Shown: piece by piece, positions 1 through 9,162 of the stretch
Layout of the letters: every line of letters begins with the position of its first letter
How positions within the stretch are numbered: position 1 is the stretch's first letter
Origin: Gammaproteobacteria bacterium
Lineage (GTDB): Bacteria > Pseudomonadota > Gammaproteobacteria > Pseudomonadales > Azotimanducaceae
DNA length: 64,000 nucleotides
Assembly (NCBI GenBank): GCA_028821405.1
Contig: JAPPGK010000119.1
Location: 17,990-81,989, forward strand
Reading direction: 5' to 3'
The notes under the pieces: generated by a model
The model's input: the letters and a program-made list of their open reading frames with translations, nothing else
Told to the model about the DNA's origin: nothing
Databases searched by the model: none
Translations under genes and position numbers: made by a program

Positions 1-2
1 TC

Positions 3-1271
3 CTGACCGCCGAGCCGCGCATCCTTCCGGAGCATCATTGGCGGGGCAGAAACCCATCCCAGACGACCCTTGTCGAGCCCGTCGGCAGCGGACCCTATCG
101 GATCAAGCGCTGGGCTCGAGACCACATCACCTACCATCGCGTCGAGGACTACTGGGGACGGAACTTGCCGGTGACGCGGGGCCTCTACAACTTCGACGAA
201 CTCCACTACGACGTCTACCGGGATGCAACCGTCCTGCGGGAGTCGTTGCGCAAGGGGCTAGTCGACTACTACGTCGAGAACGATGTTCGACATTGGGCGG
301 GGAGCTACGACACGCCCGCAGCCCGTGAGGGTTTCCTGCGGCGTGGCGAGGTCACCCGCCGCGTGGCGGCGGGAATGAAGACCGCCATCGGCCTCAACAG
401 CAAACGTCCGCCGTTCGACGACGTCCGAGTGCGCGAGGCGCTCACCGTCGCGTTCGACTTCGATTGGCTGAACCGCGCTCTACACGCCGGTGCCTACCAA
501 CCCGCGTTCAGCTACTTCCCGAACAGCGCCTTCGGCGCGACGGGGCTGCCGACGCCGGGCGAGGTCGCCCTGCTCGCGCCGTTGCGCGATGCGATCGATC
601 CGCGGGTTTTCTCCGAGCCTTTCGACCTCCCCGCGTCAGGCGGCCGGGGCTATGGTCGCCAAGCGCTATCGAAGGCCCAGGCCCTGCTCGCGGAAGCCGG
701 CTGGCAAGTCCTCGGCGACCGCCTGGTCGACGCGGCGGGCGAGCCATTCGAGATCGAGTTCATCGCCCGCAACATCGACCAGCAGCGAATCCTGATCCCC
801 TACACCCAAGCGCTCAAAAGGCTTGGCATCGAGGCGAGCATCCGCCTCGTGGAGGTCGCCCAGTTCATCCGCCTCATCCGATCACGCGAGTTCGACGCCA
901 TCGTGCGCCAACTCGTGCTTCCGCTGCCGCCGATGGCCCTCCTGCCCTTCCAGTTCTCATCCGCAGCCGCGAGCCAACCGATGACGTCCAATCTGACCGG
1001 GGTGGACGACCCCGCCATCGACGCCCTGATCGACCACGCCCTCAACGCCACCAACATGGACGCTATGGTTGCCGCCTGCCGGGCCCTCGACAGGGTGTTG
1101 CTTCGTGGCTACTACCACATACCGCTGGAGGCGTTCGGGGATACTCGCATCGTGTACTGGGACCGGTTCGGCCAACCGGACACCGACGCGCTGGCCATCT
1201 ACGAGTCGCCCGCGCCGGACTCCTGGTGGTACGACCCCAACAAGGCCGAACCCACACCCGGGGCCAGGTAA
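3..1271 (+). CDS. ABC transporter substrate-binding protein, family 5 (YejA/oligopeptide-type), 5' end outside window
   Basis: Frame 3 is open from the window edge: ...VEPVGSGPYRIKRWARDHITYHRVEDYWGRNLPVTRGLYNFDE..., typical SBP_bac_5 motifs; ORF track start 165 is internal. Confidence 0.85.
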   Translation: MTAEPRILPEHHWRGRNPSQTTLVEPVGSGPYRIKRWARDHITYHRVEDYWGRNLPVTRGLYNFDELHYDVYRDATVLRESLRKGLVDYYVENDVRHWAGSYDTPAAREGFLRRGEVTRRVAAGMKTAIGLNSKRPPFDDVRVREALTVAFDFDWLNRALHAGAYQPAFSYFPNSAFGATGLPTPGEVALLAPLRDAIDPRVFSEPFDLPASGGRGYGRQALSKAQALLAEAGWQVLGDRLVDAAGEPFEIEFIARNIDQQRILIPYTQALKRLGIEASIRLVEVAQFIRLIRSREFDAIVRQLVLPLPPMALLPFQFSSAAASQPMTSNLTGVDDPAIDALIDHALNATNMDAMVAACRALDRVLLRGYYHIPLEAFGDTRIVYWDRFGQPDTDALAIYESPAPDSWWYDPNKAEPTPGAR

Positions 1272-1401
1272 CCCACTTCCACCTAGGACGCGGCGGCATA
1301 TGCAGCCGGACACTTCGAACCCACGACCAGCACGAGCGTCCATTTCGGCATCGCGTCCTCCTTCAGTCCACCGAGTCTTTTCTTTTCGCAGCCGAGCCGC
1401 T

Positions 1402-3497
1402 TCACCGCGCCGCTGCCCCGCGCAGCCGTTCCGGCGTCATCGGAAGGTCGCGAATCCGTATCCCCGAAGCGACGAAAACGGCGTTGGCTAGCGCACCGGA
1501 GGTCGGGCCGACGGTGGCTTCCCCCGCGCCGAGCGGATCGAGTTCTGGGCGATCGAGCAACACGGTCTCGATCTCGGGAACCTCGCTGAACCGCAGGATC
1601 GGGTAGCTCGACCAGTCGCGGCTGGTGACTGCACCATCGGCGTCGAACGATACCGCTTCCTTCAGGCACCACGACAGGGCCTGAACGGCACCACCCTCCA
1701 GTTGGTTGGTGAGCCCGTCCGGGTCGATGACGCGCGTCCGGCGTCGGCGGCGATCCAGAGTCTCGGGATGCGAATCCGGGCCGTCTCCTCATCGACTGAC
1801 ACTTCCGCGACGACGGCCGCGCAGCACTGGCGGTTCTTGTACCGTGCGAGCCCAAGGCCGCGATTGCCCGCCAAGCCGCCGCACAGATCGAGGACCGCTT
1901 CCAAGACCGCCGTGGCCCGCGGATCGTGTTGGAGGTGGCGCCGTCGGAAATCCGCCGGGTCCTTGCCTGCCGCATGCGCCAGTTCGTCCATGAACGACTC
2001 GATGGCGAACACGTTGCCGTGCGCCCCCAGACCGCGCAACGCAGACGTTCGCACCGGTGCATTTGCGACGAAGTGCTTGGTCACCTCCTGGTTCGGAAAC
2101 GAATAGATCGGCAAGGCGTTGCGGTGGATGCCGACCTCGGCACCCAGCGCCGGTCTTGCCGGCGTCGGCTCGAACGGTTCGGCCAAGAAGCGCGCCGCGA
2201 GCAGGTCTACCCCGGGTGCGCGGGGCGATGGACGGGCAACGTGGGTGAATCCGTAGACGTCGTGCGTCCACTCGGCTATGCCGCCGCCCGCTTCCAGGCT
2301 CGCGCCCATCTCAATGTGCATCGCCGGGCCCAAGGGCTCGAAGCCGTGCTCGTCTTCCCGCGACCACTTCAGCAAGACACGCTGACCCGGCAGGGCCCGA
2401 GCGATCAGTGCCGCGTCCAGAGCGGCGTCGTCGGCACCGTTGTGGCCATAGCAGCCTGCGCCCGCCACGTGGCGAATCTCGATCGCGTCCGGGTCGATGC
2501 CGAGCACTCGCGCGATGACATGGCGCAACGGTTCGATTCCCTGGCTCGAACATTCGATCTCCAATGCGCCGTCTCGCCAAGCCGCGACGGCGGCCGATGG
2601 TGCGATTGACGCGTGCATCAGGAAGGGACGCGAATACGCCGCCCGATGTGTGGTGGCCATTCGCCTGCGCGGTGTCGGACTCGGCACACCGTTTCGCAGC
2701 GGAAACGCCGCCGCCGGCTCGCGACGGGATTCGTCGAGGTCGACCCCCCGCGGTGCCGGTCCAATCCGGCGCCACCGCGCATGGCCGGCGACGCGTCGTG
2801 CCAGGCGCTCGGCCTCGAATTCGACCGGGTGCGCCACGGCCACGAAGCTGCCGTCGACGACCAACCGTCCCGGCGCGGCCACGTCGAGGTCGAGTTCGGT
2901 CAGCCGGTGGCGAAGCGAAGGCGGTCGCACCACGCGGGCGTGCAATTCCGCTTCGGCGTCGTGAACGAATGCGGGGCCCGTTGCCTTGGCAAGGATGTCG
3001 ATGCGACGCTGTCCATCGTGTCCCACCAACCGATACGCCTTCGGCGCTTTTTCGGGCGTTCGGTGCCGGATCTCGAAGTCGAACGGTTGATCGGCGAGGT
3101 CCCAGTAGGTCAAACGCTCGTTGACGCCCTCCCCGCCGAGCTCGCCGTCCGCCACCGTCACCTCGTCTGCCGCCAACCCCAGTCGGGCCGCGGCCCGTTG
3201 GAGCAGCAGGCGGCGGGCCCAAGCACTCGCTTGGCGCAGTGCCGCGCCGCTGGTCTCGATGGACATGGACCCGGCCGTCACGCCTTCGTTCGGCGTGTGT
3301 CCGGTGTGCGCGGACACCACCTGCACCCGTCGTCGCGCAACGTCGAGTTCCTCGGCGACGATGGTCCCGAGCGCCGAGAGAATGCCCTGTCCGATCTCGA
3401 CCTTGCCGGTAAAGGCGATCACGTCGCCGTCGCCGGTTAGGCGAATCCATCGATCCAGGGACGGCGTCGCGGCGAGGGCGTGGGGCAGCGGCGTCAT
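1402..3497 (-). pseudogene. Molybdopterin-binding aldehyde/xanthine dehydrogenase-type large subunit (IorB-like), frameshifted near 1731
   Basis: ORF 1662..3497 (GKVEIGQGILSALGTIVAEEL..., ALRGLGAHGNVFAIESFMDELA) continues after a frameshift as VIDPDGLTNQLEGGAVQALSWCLKEAVSFD...LGAGEATVGPTSGALANAVFVASGIRIRDLPMTPERLRGAAAR*. Confidence 0.8.
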
Positions 3498-4021
3498 TCG
3501 CCCCCCAGGTCAACTAGGGCGCGGAGCACACGCGGGTGACTGCCGCAGCGGCACAACTGCGAGTCGAGCGCAGCGGCGATCTCGGCCCGTGCCGGCTTCG
3601 GATTGGATCGAAAAAGGGCTTCTGCAGCCACGACGATGCCCGGCAGGCAGTGCCCGCACTGCGTTGCATTGGCGTCGACCAAGGCTCGACGGACCGGAGT
3701 ATCCAAGCCTGCGGCGGTCTCCACATGCCGACCTTCCACCGCGCCGGCTGGGAGCGTACAGGCATACGCCGGTTCGCCGTCGACGAGCACGCGGCAGGCA
3801 CCGCATAGCTCGCCTCCGCACCCGAGTTTGGGTGTCATGTCGCCGACGGTTGGACTTCGCAACACGTAGAGGAGCGGCGTGTCGCGGTCGCCGCTGTCGA
3901 ACTGCGCGGCATCGCCGTTGAGCCGGAAAGGGATCACCCCAACACTCTGCCGGACTCGGCGCGGCGGCGGCAAGTCCAGCAAGGCCTGGGACGGGGCTGG
4001 GCAAAACGGGCTGCCCGTCAA
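3494..4021 (-). CDS. (2Fe-2S)-binding subunit of molybdenum hydroxylase (IorA/CoxS-like); true start may be GTG at 3937
   Basis: CGGELCGACRVLVDG and CGHCLPGIV...SQLCRCGSHPRVL motifs; stop overlaps start of the large subunit. Confidence 0.88.
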   Translation of the reverse strand: MTGSPFCPAPSQALLDLPPPRRVRQSVGVIPFRLNGDAAQFDSGDRDTPLLYVLRSPTVGDMTPKLGCGGELCGACRVLVDGEPAYACTLPAGAVEGRHVETAAGLDTPVRRALVDANATQCGHCLPGIVVAAEALFRSNPKPARAEIAAALDSQLCRCGSHPRVLRALVDLGGE

Positions 4022-4096
4022 GGCGGCGGGTTTGGTTGCGCGAGGAACCGTAGCGAGTTGCTACACTCGATGTGCAACGGGGAATGGGGGATTCGG

Positions 4097-5476
4097 ATGA
4101 ATGCCAGAACGATGTGGCGGGTGCTCTGCATCTGCGCCGGGGTCGCGGCAAACGCCGGAACGTTGTCGGGGCCGGTTACCGGCGGCGAACGCGGCAGTCC
4201 GTTTGCCGCGGTGGATGTCGCAGACCACGGGTATCTGACCGAGGAGTACTTTCTGGAGGGCCAGGCAACCGCCTACGAACTGGCCGACGGAACGCACACC
4301 CCGGACGGTCAGTGGAAAACGCGGCCGGCCGATGACAAGGCGGACTTCAAGACGCGCCTCTTGGTGGTCCGGCCCAAGGATCCCGCCGTGTTCAACGGTA
4401 CGGCAATCGTGTTCTGGCTGAACGTGACAGCGGGTTTCGAACTCGGCTCCGCCTCAGCCGAAGCGCTGCGCGGCTATGCGTGGGTGGGCGTATCGGCGCA
4501 GAAGATCGGCATCGACGGCTTCCCGCAGAATCCCCAGGGGCTGAAAGCCTGGGACGGCGAGCGCTACGGTGCCCTCGTTCACCCGGGCGATGCGTATTCC
4601 TACGACATCTTCACCCAGGCCGCCGTGGCAGTCGGTCCGGATCGCCCTCGCGACGGCTTGGACCCCATGGGCGGCCTGGCGGTCGAGCGGCTGATCGCGG
4701 TGGGCGCTTCGCAGTCCGCCGGACGTCTGCGCAGCTATATCAATGGCGTTCACCAATGGACCGGCGTGTTCCACGGCTACATACCGTTCATCGACTTCGG
4801 CCGCCCCGTGGCGTTCGGCTCGGATCTCGCCGGTCAGCGCCGGGGCAGCCCCGCCTCGATCCGAGCGGATCTCGACGTCCCCGTCATCGTCGTGAACTCC
4901 GAAACCGAGGTGACCAGCTACTACGGCGTGCGGGAAGCCGACTCCGAGCGGTTCCGGCTCTGGGAGGTCGCGGGCACCTCGCACGTATCCGTGCCAAGGC
5001 CCGCGGCAGCCACCGAGGGCGGCTCGAACTGGATGTCCTATTCGCCGGTATACAACGCCGCGATCCGGCACCTGCACCACTGGATAGAGGACGGTGTCGA
5101 ACCACCGGCAATGCCGCGCGTCGAGGTCACGCCCGGCGTACCCCGCCCCGAAGTCGTACGCGATGAACACGGCAACGCCGTGGGGGGCATTCGCTTGCCG
5201 GATATCGCCGTGCCGACCGCCGCGCACAGCGGCTTCGGAACGCGGCGCGAAGGATCGAGGTTCGGCTTCCTCTATGGCACCGCCAAGGACTTCGACGCCG
5301 AGCAACTTGCCGAGTTGTACCCGGATAGCGAGCGCTACCTCGAGGCGTGGAACGCCGCGCTCGACCGTGCGATCGAACAAGGCATGGTTCTACCCGAGGA
5401 CGCGGGCCCAATGCGCGAACAAGCGGCAGCTTGGGCCAAGCGGCTGGACGGCGACGAGGCGGACGAGACGCCATAG
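4097..5476 (+). CDS. Secreted alpha/beta-hydrolase domain protein
   Basis: Signal-peptide-like N-terminus after ATG 4097; nucleophile-elbow-like GASQSAGRL; resembles Abhydrolase_10 family proteins. Confidence 0.65.
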   Translation: MNARTMWRVLCICAGVAANAGTLSGPVTGGERGSPFAAVDVADHGYLTEEYFLEGQATAYELADGTHTPDGQWKTRPADDKADFKTRLLVVRPKDPAVFNGTAIVFWLNVTAGFELGSASAEALRGYAWVGVSAQKIGIDGFPQNPQGLKAWDGERYGALVHPGDAYSYDIFTQAAVAVGPDRPRDGLDPMGGLAVERLIAVGASQSAGRLRSYINGVHQWTGVFHGYIPFIDFGRPVAFGSDLAGQRRGSPASIRADLDVPVIVVNSETEVTSYYGVREADSERFRLWEVAGTSHVSVPRPAAATEGGSNWMSYSPVYNAAIRHLHHWIEDGVEPPAMPRVEVTPGVPRPEVVRDEHGNAVGGIRLPDIAVPTAAHSGFGTRREGSRFGFLYGTAKDFDAEQLAELYPDSERYLEAWNAALDRAIEQGMVLPEDAGPMREQAAAWAKRLDGDEADETP

Positions 5477-5644
5477 CGTCGGAGGCGCGGCAACGACTGT
5501 AGGGGACGGGCCCGCCCCGCCCCGGCGCCTTCGGGCGCATCATAGTCGAACGGGCACGTTGTGACCCCGCGCCCGCGGGCGCGTTAGGGTCGCCCCTACG
5601 CCGCCCGTGTGTCAGTATATTTCGTTGGCACGCCGGGAGACGCC

Positions 5645-6601
5645 ATGCACCACATCGAGCTGCGCCATCTTCGAACCGTCGCGGCGCTGCGGGGCGCGAG
5701 CACGCTCGTGGAAGCCGCGGAACGCGTCTACCTGACGCAATCGGCGCTGTCGCATCAGCTCAAGGATCTCGAGGAGCGATTGGGCTGCACGCTGTTCATC
5801 CGCAAGACCCGCCCGATGCGGTTCACATCGGCGGGCAAGCGCTTGCTGCAACTCGCGGACGAGGTTCTGCCCCTCGTGCAAACGGCTTCGCTGGACCTTG
5901 CCCGGCTTGCCGGCGGGCATTCGGGACGCCTGCACATGTCCATCGAATGCCACAGTTGCTTCGAGTGGTTGCTTCCCGCCATCAACGCCTACCGGGAGGA
6001 CTGGCCGGAGGTGGAACTGGACATCTCGGGGGGGTTCCACTTCCAGCCCCTGCCCGCCCTGCTGCGGGGCGACCTTGATCTCGTGGTCACCGCCGACCCC
6101 ATCGAGGAGCCGGGGCTCGCCTACCTGCCGCTGTTCGGCTACGAAGCCCAGATGGCGCTGGCCGCGGACCACCGGCTGACCGAAAAGGAGTGGATCGACC
6201 CCGGCGATGTGGCCGATGAAACACTGATCACGTACCCCATCGACCGTTCGCGGCAGGACATTTTCACCCGGTTCCTGGACCCTGCTGGCATCGAACCCGC
6301 GCGGGTTCGGACGGCGGAACTCACGCCCATGATGGTGCAGCTGGTCGCGAGCGGCCGCGGCGTTTGCTGCCTGCCGAACTGGGCGCTGCACGAATACATC
6401 GAACGCGACTACGTCGTTGCCCGTTCGCTGGGCGAAGAAGGCATCTGGCCCAATCTCTATGCCGCCGTGCGCACGGAGCAACGCGACGCACCGTACATCG
6501 CGGCCTTCGTCGCGCTAGCCAAAGACACCTGCTACCAGAACCTCGTCGGCATCGGTCCCACCGACTCCGAACTCGAAGAGGCCGACACCGAGAACGGCTG
6601 A
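5645..6601 (+). CDS. metR: LysR-family transcriptional regulator, MetR-like
   Basis: HTH LTQSALSHQLKDLEERLGCTLFIRKTRPMRFTSAGKRLL and effector domain IECHSCFEWLLPAINAYREDWPEVELD, close to MetR by memory. Confidence 0.8.
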   Translation: MHHIELRHLRTVAALRGASTLVEAAERVYLTQSALSHQLKDLEERLGCTLFIRKTRPMRFTSAGKRLLQLADEVLPLVQTASLDLARLAGGHSGRLHMSIECHSCFEWLLPAINAYREDWPEVELDISGGFHFQPLPALLRGDLDLVVTADPIEEPGLAYLPLFGYEAQMALAADHRLTEKEWIDPGDVADETLITYPIDRSRQDIFTRFLDPAGIEPARVRTAELTPMMVQLVASGRGVCCLPNWALHEYIERDYVVARSLGEEGIWPNLYAAVRTEQRDAPYIAAFVALAKDTCYQNLVGIGPTDSELEEADTENG

Positions 6602-6622
6602 CCCGGGGTTCGTCGCCGGACT

Positions 6623-7216
6623 CTAGGGCACAAGCACGTCCTCGCGCCAGGATTGCCCGTCGAAGGCATAGTGTCGTCGATCATGCACGCCGTCCTCGGT
6701 ATCGAGATCAAGGCGCTCGACGCTCTCAGCCAACAACCTGAAGCCGACCGCCGACTCGGGTGCCGAGGCCGGTTCGGGGCCGTGGAGAAGATCCACCAGC
6801 GCCTCGCGACTGTCGATGACGCTGCTCTGCGCGTGGTCCTCGTAAAGCCAGTCCATGCGTTTGGGGATCGGCGGCCGCAACTGCCAACTGGCCCGCACCA
6901 AACCCTGCGGAAGCTGCTCCAGCGAACAGCGCAGACGGTATTGGACGGCAAGGCTCGGCAGGTAGACCACGATGGCGACAGTGGACGATTGGCGAAACTC
7001 CCGGAACTTGGGGCTCGTACTGTTCACGAAGAGCCCGAAGCTCGGCGGTCCCGAAAGCGCGGGCTCAAGATCGCGCAGAACCATCGTTCGGGCTTCGGGT
7101 TCGCCGGCGTCGACCGTGGCGACCACGCACAGGTTCGCCATGGGATCGGCGCGCTCGGCCGCACGAGCGCGGTCTTCGCGGAGTAGCGCGACCGGATCGG
7201 GGGCGTCGGCGTTCAA
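6623..7216 (-). CDS. Pyridoxamine 5'-phosphate oxidase-like FMN-binding protein
   Basis: MANLCVVATVDAGEPEARTMVLRDLE...FGLFVNSTSPKFREF; TTG start at 7216 overlapping the upstream stop (TTGA). Confidence 0.7.
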   Translation of the reverse strand: MNADAPDPVALLREDRARAAERADPMANLCVVATVDAGEPEARTMVLRDLEPALSGPPSFGLFVNSTSPKFREFRQSSTVAIVVYLPSLAVQYRLRCSLEQLPQGLVRASWQLRPPIPKRMDWLYEDHAQSSVIDSREALVDLLHGPEPASAPESAVGFRLLAESVERLDLDTEDGVHDRRHYAFDGQSWREDVLVP

Positions 7217-8106
7217 AAACTCGGTGCGACCCCCCGCTCGCTCTGTTCCACGATGGCAATCCACCGCCCCTCGCTGATGAAGCCCGATCCCCACTCCGAC
7301 CAACGCCCGAAACCGTTGCGCTTCAGATCGTCGAGCGTGCCGTCGGCCATGGCCTTGCGCACGATGTCGGCGCTTTCGCGGATCACCTCCAGAGCCAGGC
7401 GCAGTTCATCCACGCCGCCCAGCGGGCCATGACCGGGAATGACCTGCGTGTCCGCGGGGACCATGTCGAGAACGGCCTCGATGTTGGCGACGAACCCCGC
7501 CACCGAACCGCCGCTGGCCACGTCCACGAACGGAAACCGACCACTGAAGAAGTGGTCGCCCATATGGATGACACCCGCGTTCTTGAACCACACCACCGAG
7601 TCGCCGTCGGTGTGTCCGGTCGGCAGATGGATCACGTCGATGTCGTCGCCGTTGAAGTGAATGCGAACCCGGTCCTGGTACGTCACTACCGGCAGGGCAA
7701 CCGCCGGCGCTTGGCCAGACGCCAACCGGGTGCGAACGTTCTCGTGGGCCACGATGAGGCCGGTTCGGCCGAAATGCGCATTGCCGCCCGTGTGGTCGCC
7801 GTGGAAGTGCGTGTTCAGGATGAAGCGAGGCGCCGCGCCGCCGAGCACCACGATCGCGGCCTCGATACGACCGGCAAGCGGCGCGAACTGATCGTCGACG
7901 ATGAGCACGCCGTCATCGCCGACACTCACGCCGATGTTGCCCCCGGCGCCCTCGAGCATGTGGACCGCGCCCGCGACATGGGTTGCCTTGATCTCGACGC
8001 CACCGAAGGGATCCGCCGGGCCGGCCAGGGCGACGCGACAGGCGAAGACGGCGACGAGAACGGACAGGGCGATCGTCGGTGCCAACCTCGGACCACCGCG
8101 TCTCAT
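7213..8106 (-). CDS. MBL-fold metallo-hydrolase (secreted)
   Basis: NTHFHGDHTGGN metal-binding motif, VIPGHGPLGG; N-terminal signal peptide. Confidence 0.85.
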   Translation of the reverse strand: MRRGGPRLAPTIALSVLVAVFACRVALAGPADPFGGVEIKATHVAGAVHMLEGAGGNIGVSVGDDGVLIVDDQFAPLAGRIEAAIVVLGGAAPRFILNTHFHGDHTGGNAHFGRTGLIVAHENVRTRLASGQAPAVALPVVTYQDRVRIHFNGDDIDVIHLPTGHTDGDSVVWFKNAGVIHMGDHFFSGRFPFVDVASGGSVAGFVANIEAVLDMVPADTQVIPGHGPLGGVDELRLALEVIRESADIVRKAMADGTLDDLKRNGFGRWSEWGSGFISEGRWIAIVEQSERGVAPSF

Positions 8107-8279
8107 TCGTCGACGTCCTCGTCCGATTTCGCGTCGTCGCCCTCCCCACGACGGCGCAGTTCCGCGATGTCGCGCTGGATCTCGCTCAATCGATAGAGCA
8201 CGTCAGGCAGTTGATCGACGATGCGCCAGGCGAAATAGGCCGTGGCGCCGGCGGCTAGAAATACGAGGAACTCCATCAT
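8103..8279 (-). CDS. Small membrane protein with acidic C-terminus, hypothetical
   Basis: Read by eye: MMEFLVFLAAGATAYFAWRIVDQLPDVLYRLSEIQRDIAELRRRGEGDDAKSDEDVDE*; ATGA overlap with MBL gene; below the ORF-track length cutoff. Confidence 0.55.
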   Translation of the reverse strand: MMEFLVFLAAGATAYFAWRIVDQLPDVLYRLSEIQRDIAELRRRGEGDDAKSDEDVDE

Positions 8280-8363
8280 GGTCGGGCCTCCGGAACAAGA
8301 AAAACGCCTGCGGGCAGGTTAACCGTGATTCGGTTGCCGCCACAACACGACGTTTTTTTGCCG

Positions 8364-8510
8364 CTAGGGAAGGTCTGAACAAGACCTTCCCTAGCGCGGC
8401 ACAGGGATGTGCCGCCAAATTCGATGGCGTAAGCCATTGAATTTGCGAGCGAAACTGTTATTTTCGCTACTGTTCAAGTCCAAGGACGGACTTGAACAGA
8501 GGTTTCTTAG
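8364..8510. repeat. 147-bp multi-hairpin palindromic repeat, copy 1 (MITE-like, TA-flanked)
   Basis: Near-identical to 42179..42325; contains CTAGGGAAGGTC-TGAACAA-GACCTTCCCTAG and CTGTTCAAGTCC/GGACTTGAACAG hairpins plus three more. Confidence 0.9.
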
Positions 8511-8962
8511 CGGAGCTCCTTCGGCGTGACGTAGTCGAGGAGTTGCCAACGTCCCGCGACGTTCTCGAATGCCGCGACGCCCAGGGTCGGCACGCTATCG
8601 GTCACGATCCGACCCGCAAGGTGGTTTACCAGCGATGTCACGGTCGGGTTGTGGCCGATGAACGCCACGTGATCATCCCGGTGTCCGGCGAGGGTGTCTT
8701 CGACGACACCCAGGAACTCTCCCGGAGACGCCACGTAGAGGGCCGCATTCGGCAACACGGGAACGTCGTCGGTAAGCAGCTGCGCGGTTTGCACGGCGCG
8801 GGCCGCCGCGCTCGGCACGAACAGGGTGGGGCCCGCGTCGAGCCAGTCCCGGATCAGGGTCGCATCCTCGCTCGCGCGTTTTGCCAAGGGGCGGTTCTGG
8901 TCCAACACGCCGAACGGGCGCGCGGACTTGCCGTGACGAATTACCCAGAAGCGTTGGTTCAT
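8507..8962 (-). CDS. sixA: Histidine phosphatase family protein, SixA-like
   Basis: N-terminal VIRHGKSA (RHG), later FIGHNPTVTSLVNHLAG; about 150 aa. Confidence 0.75.
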   Translation of the reverse strand: MNQRFWVIRHGKSARPFGVLDQNRPLAKRASEDATLIRDWLDAGPTLFVPSAAARAVQTAQLLTDDVPVLPNAALYVASPGEFLGVVEDTLAGHRDDHVAFIGHNPTVTSLVNHLAGRIVTDSVPTLGVAAFENVAGRWQLLDYVTPKELR

Positions 8963-8963
8963 G

Positions 8964-9113
8964 CTATGCGCACATCACCAGATCGCGAAGAACTCTTCGA
9001 ACGGTCAGGATGCCGGGGAAGCCACGGTTCTCGATCTCGCGCGCCAGATCCAGGGTCGCGCGCCTGCGCCCGGGCACGGCGGCGAGACTCAAGGCGGGAA
9101 GCGGATCGGGCAT
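8964..9113 (-). pseudogene. N-terminal remnant resembling an LLM-class flavin-dependent oxidoreductase
   Basis: MPDPLPALSLAAVPGRRRATLDLAREIENRGFPGI then unrelated LTVRRVLRDLVMCA*; only about 50 codons before sixA. Confidence 0.45.
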
Positions 9114-9162
9114 CGGATGCTCGCGGTTCGGCAGCCGGGCGATTGTAGCAATCCGGAAGCGG

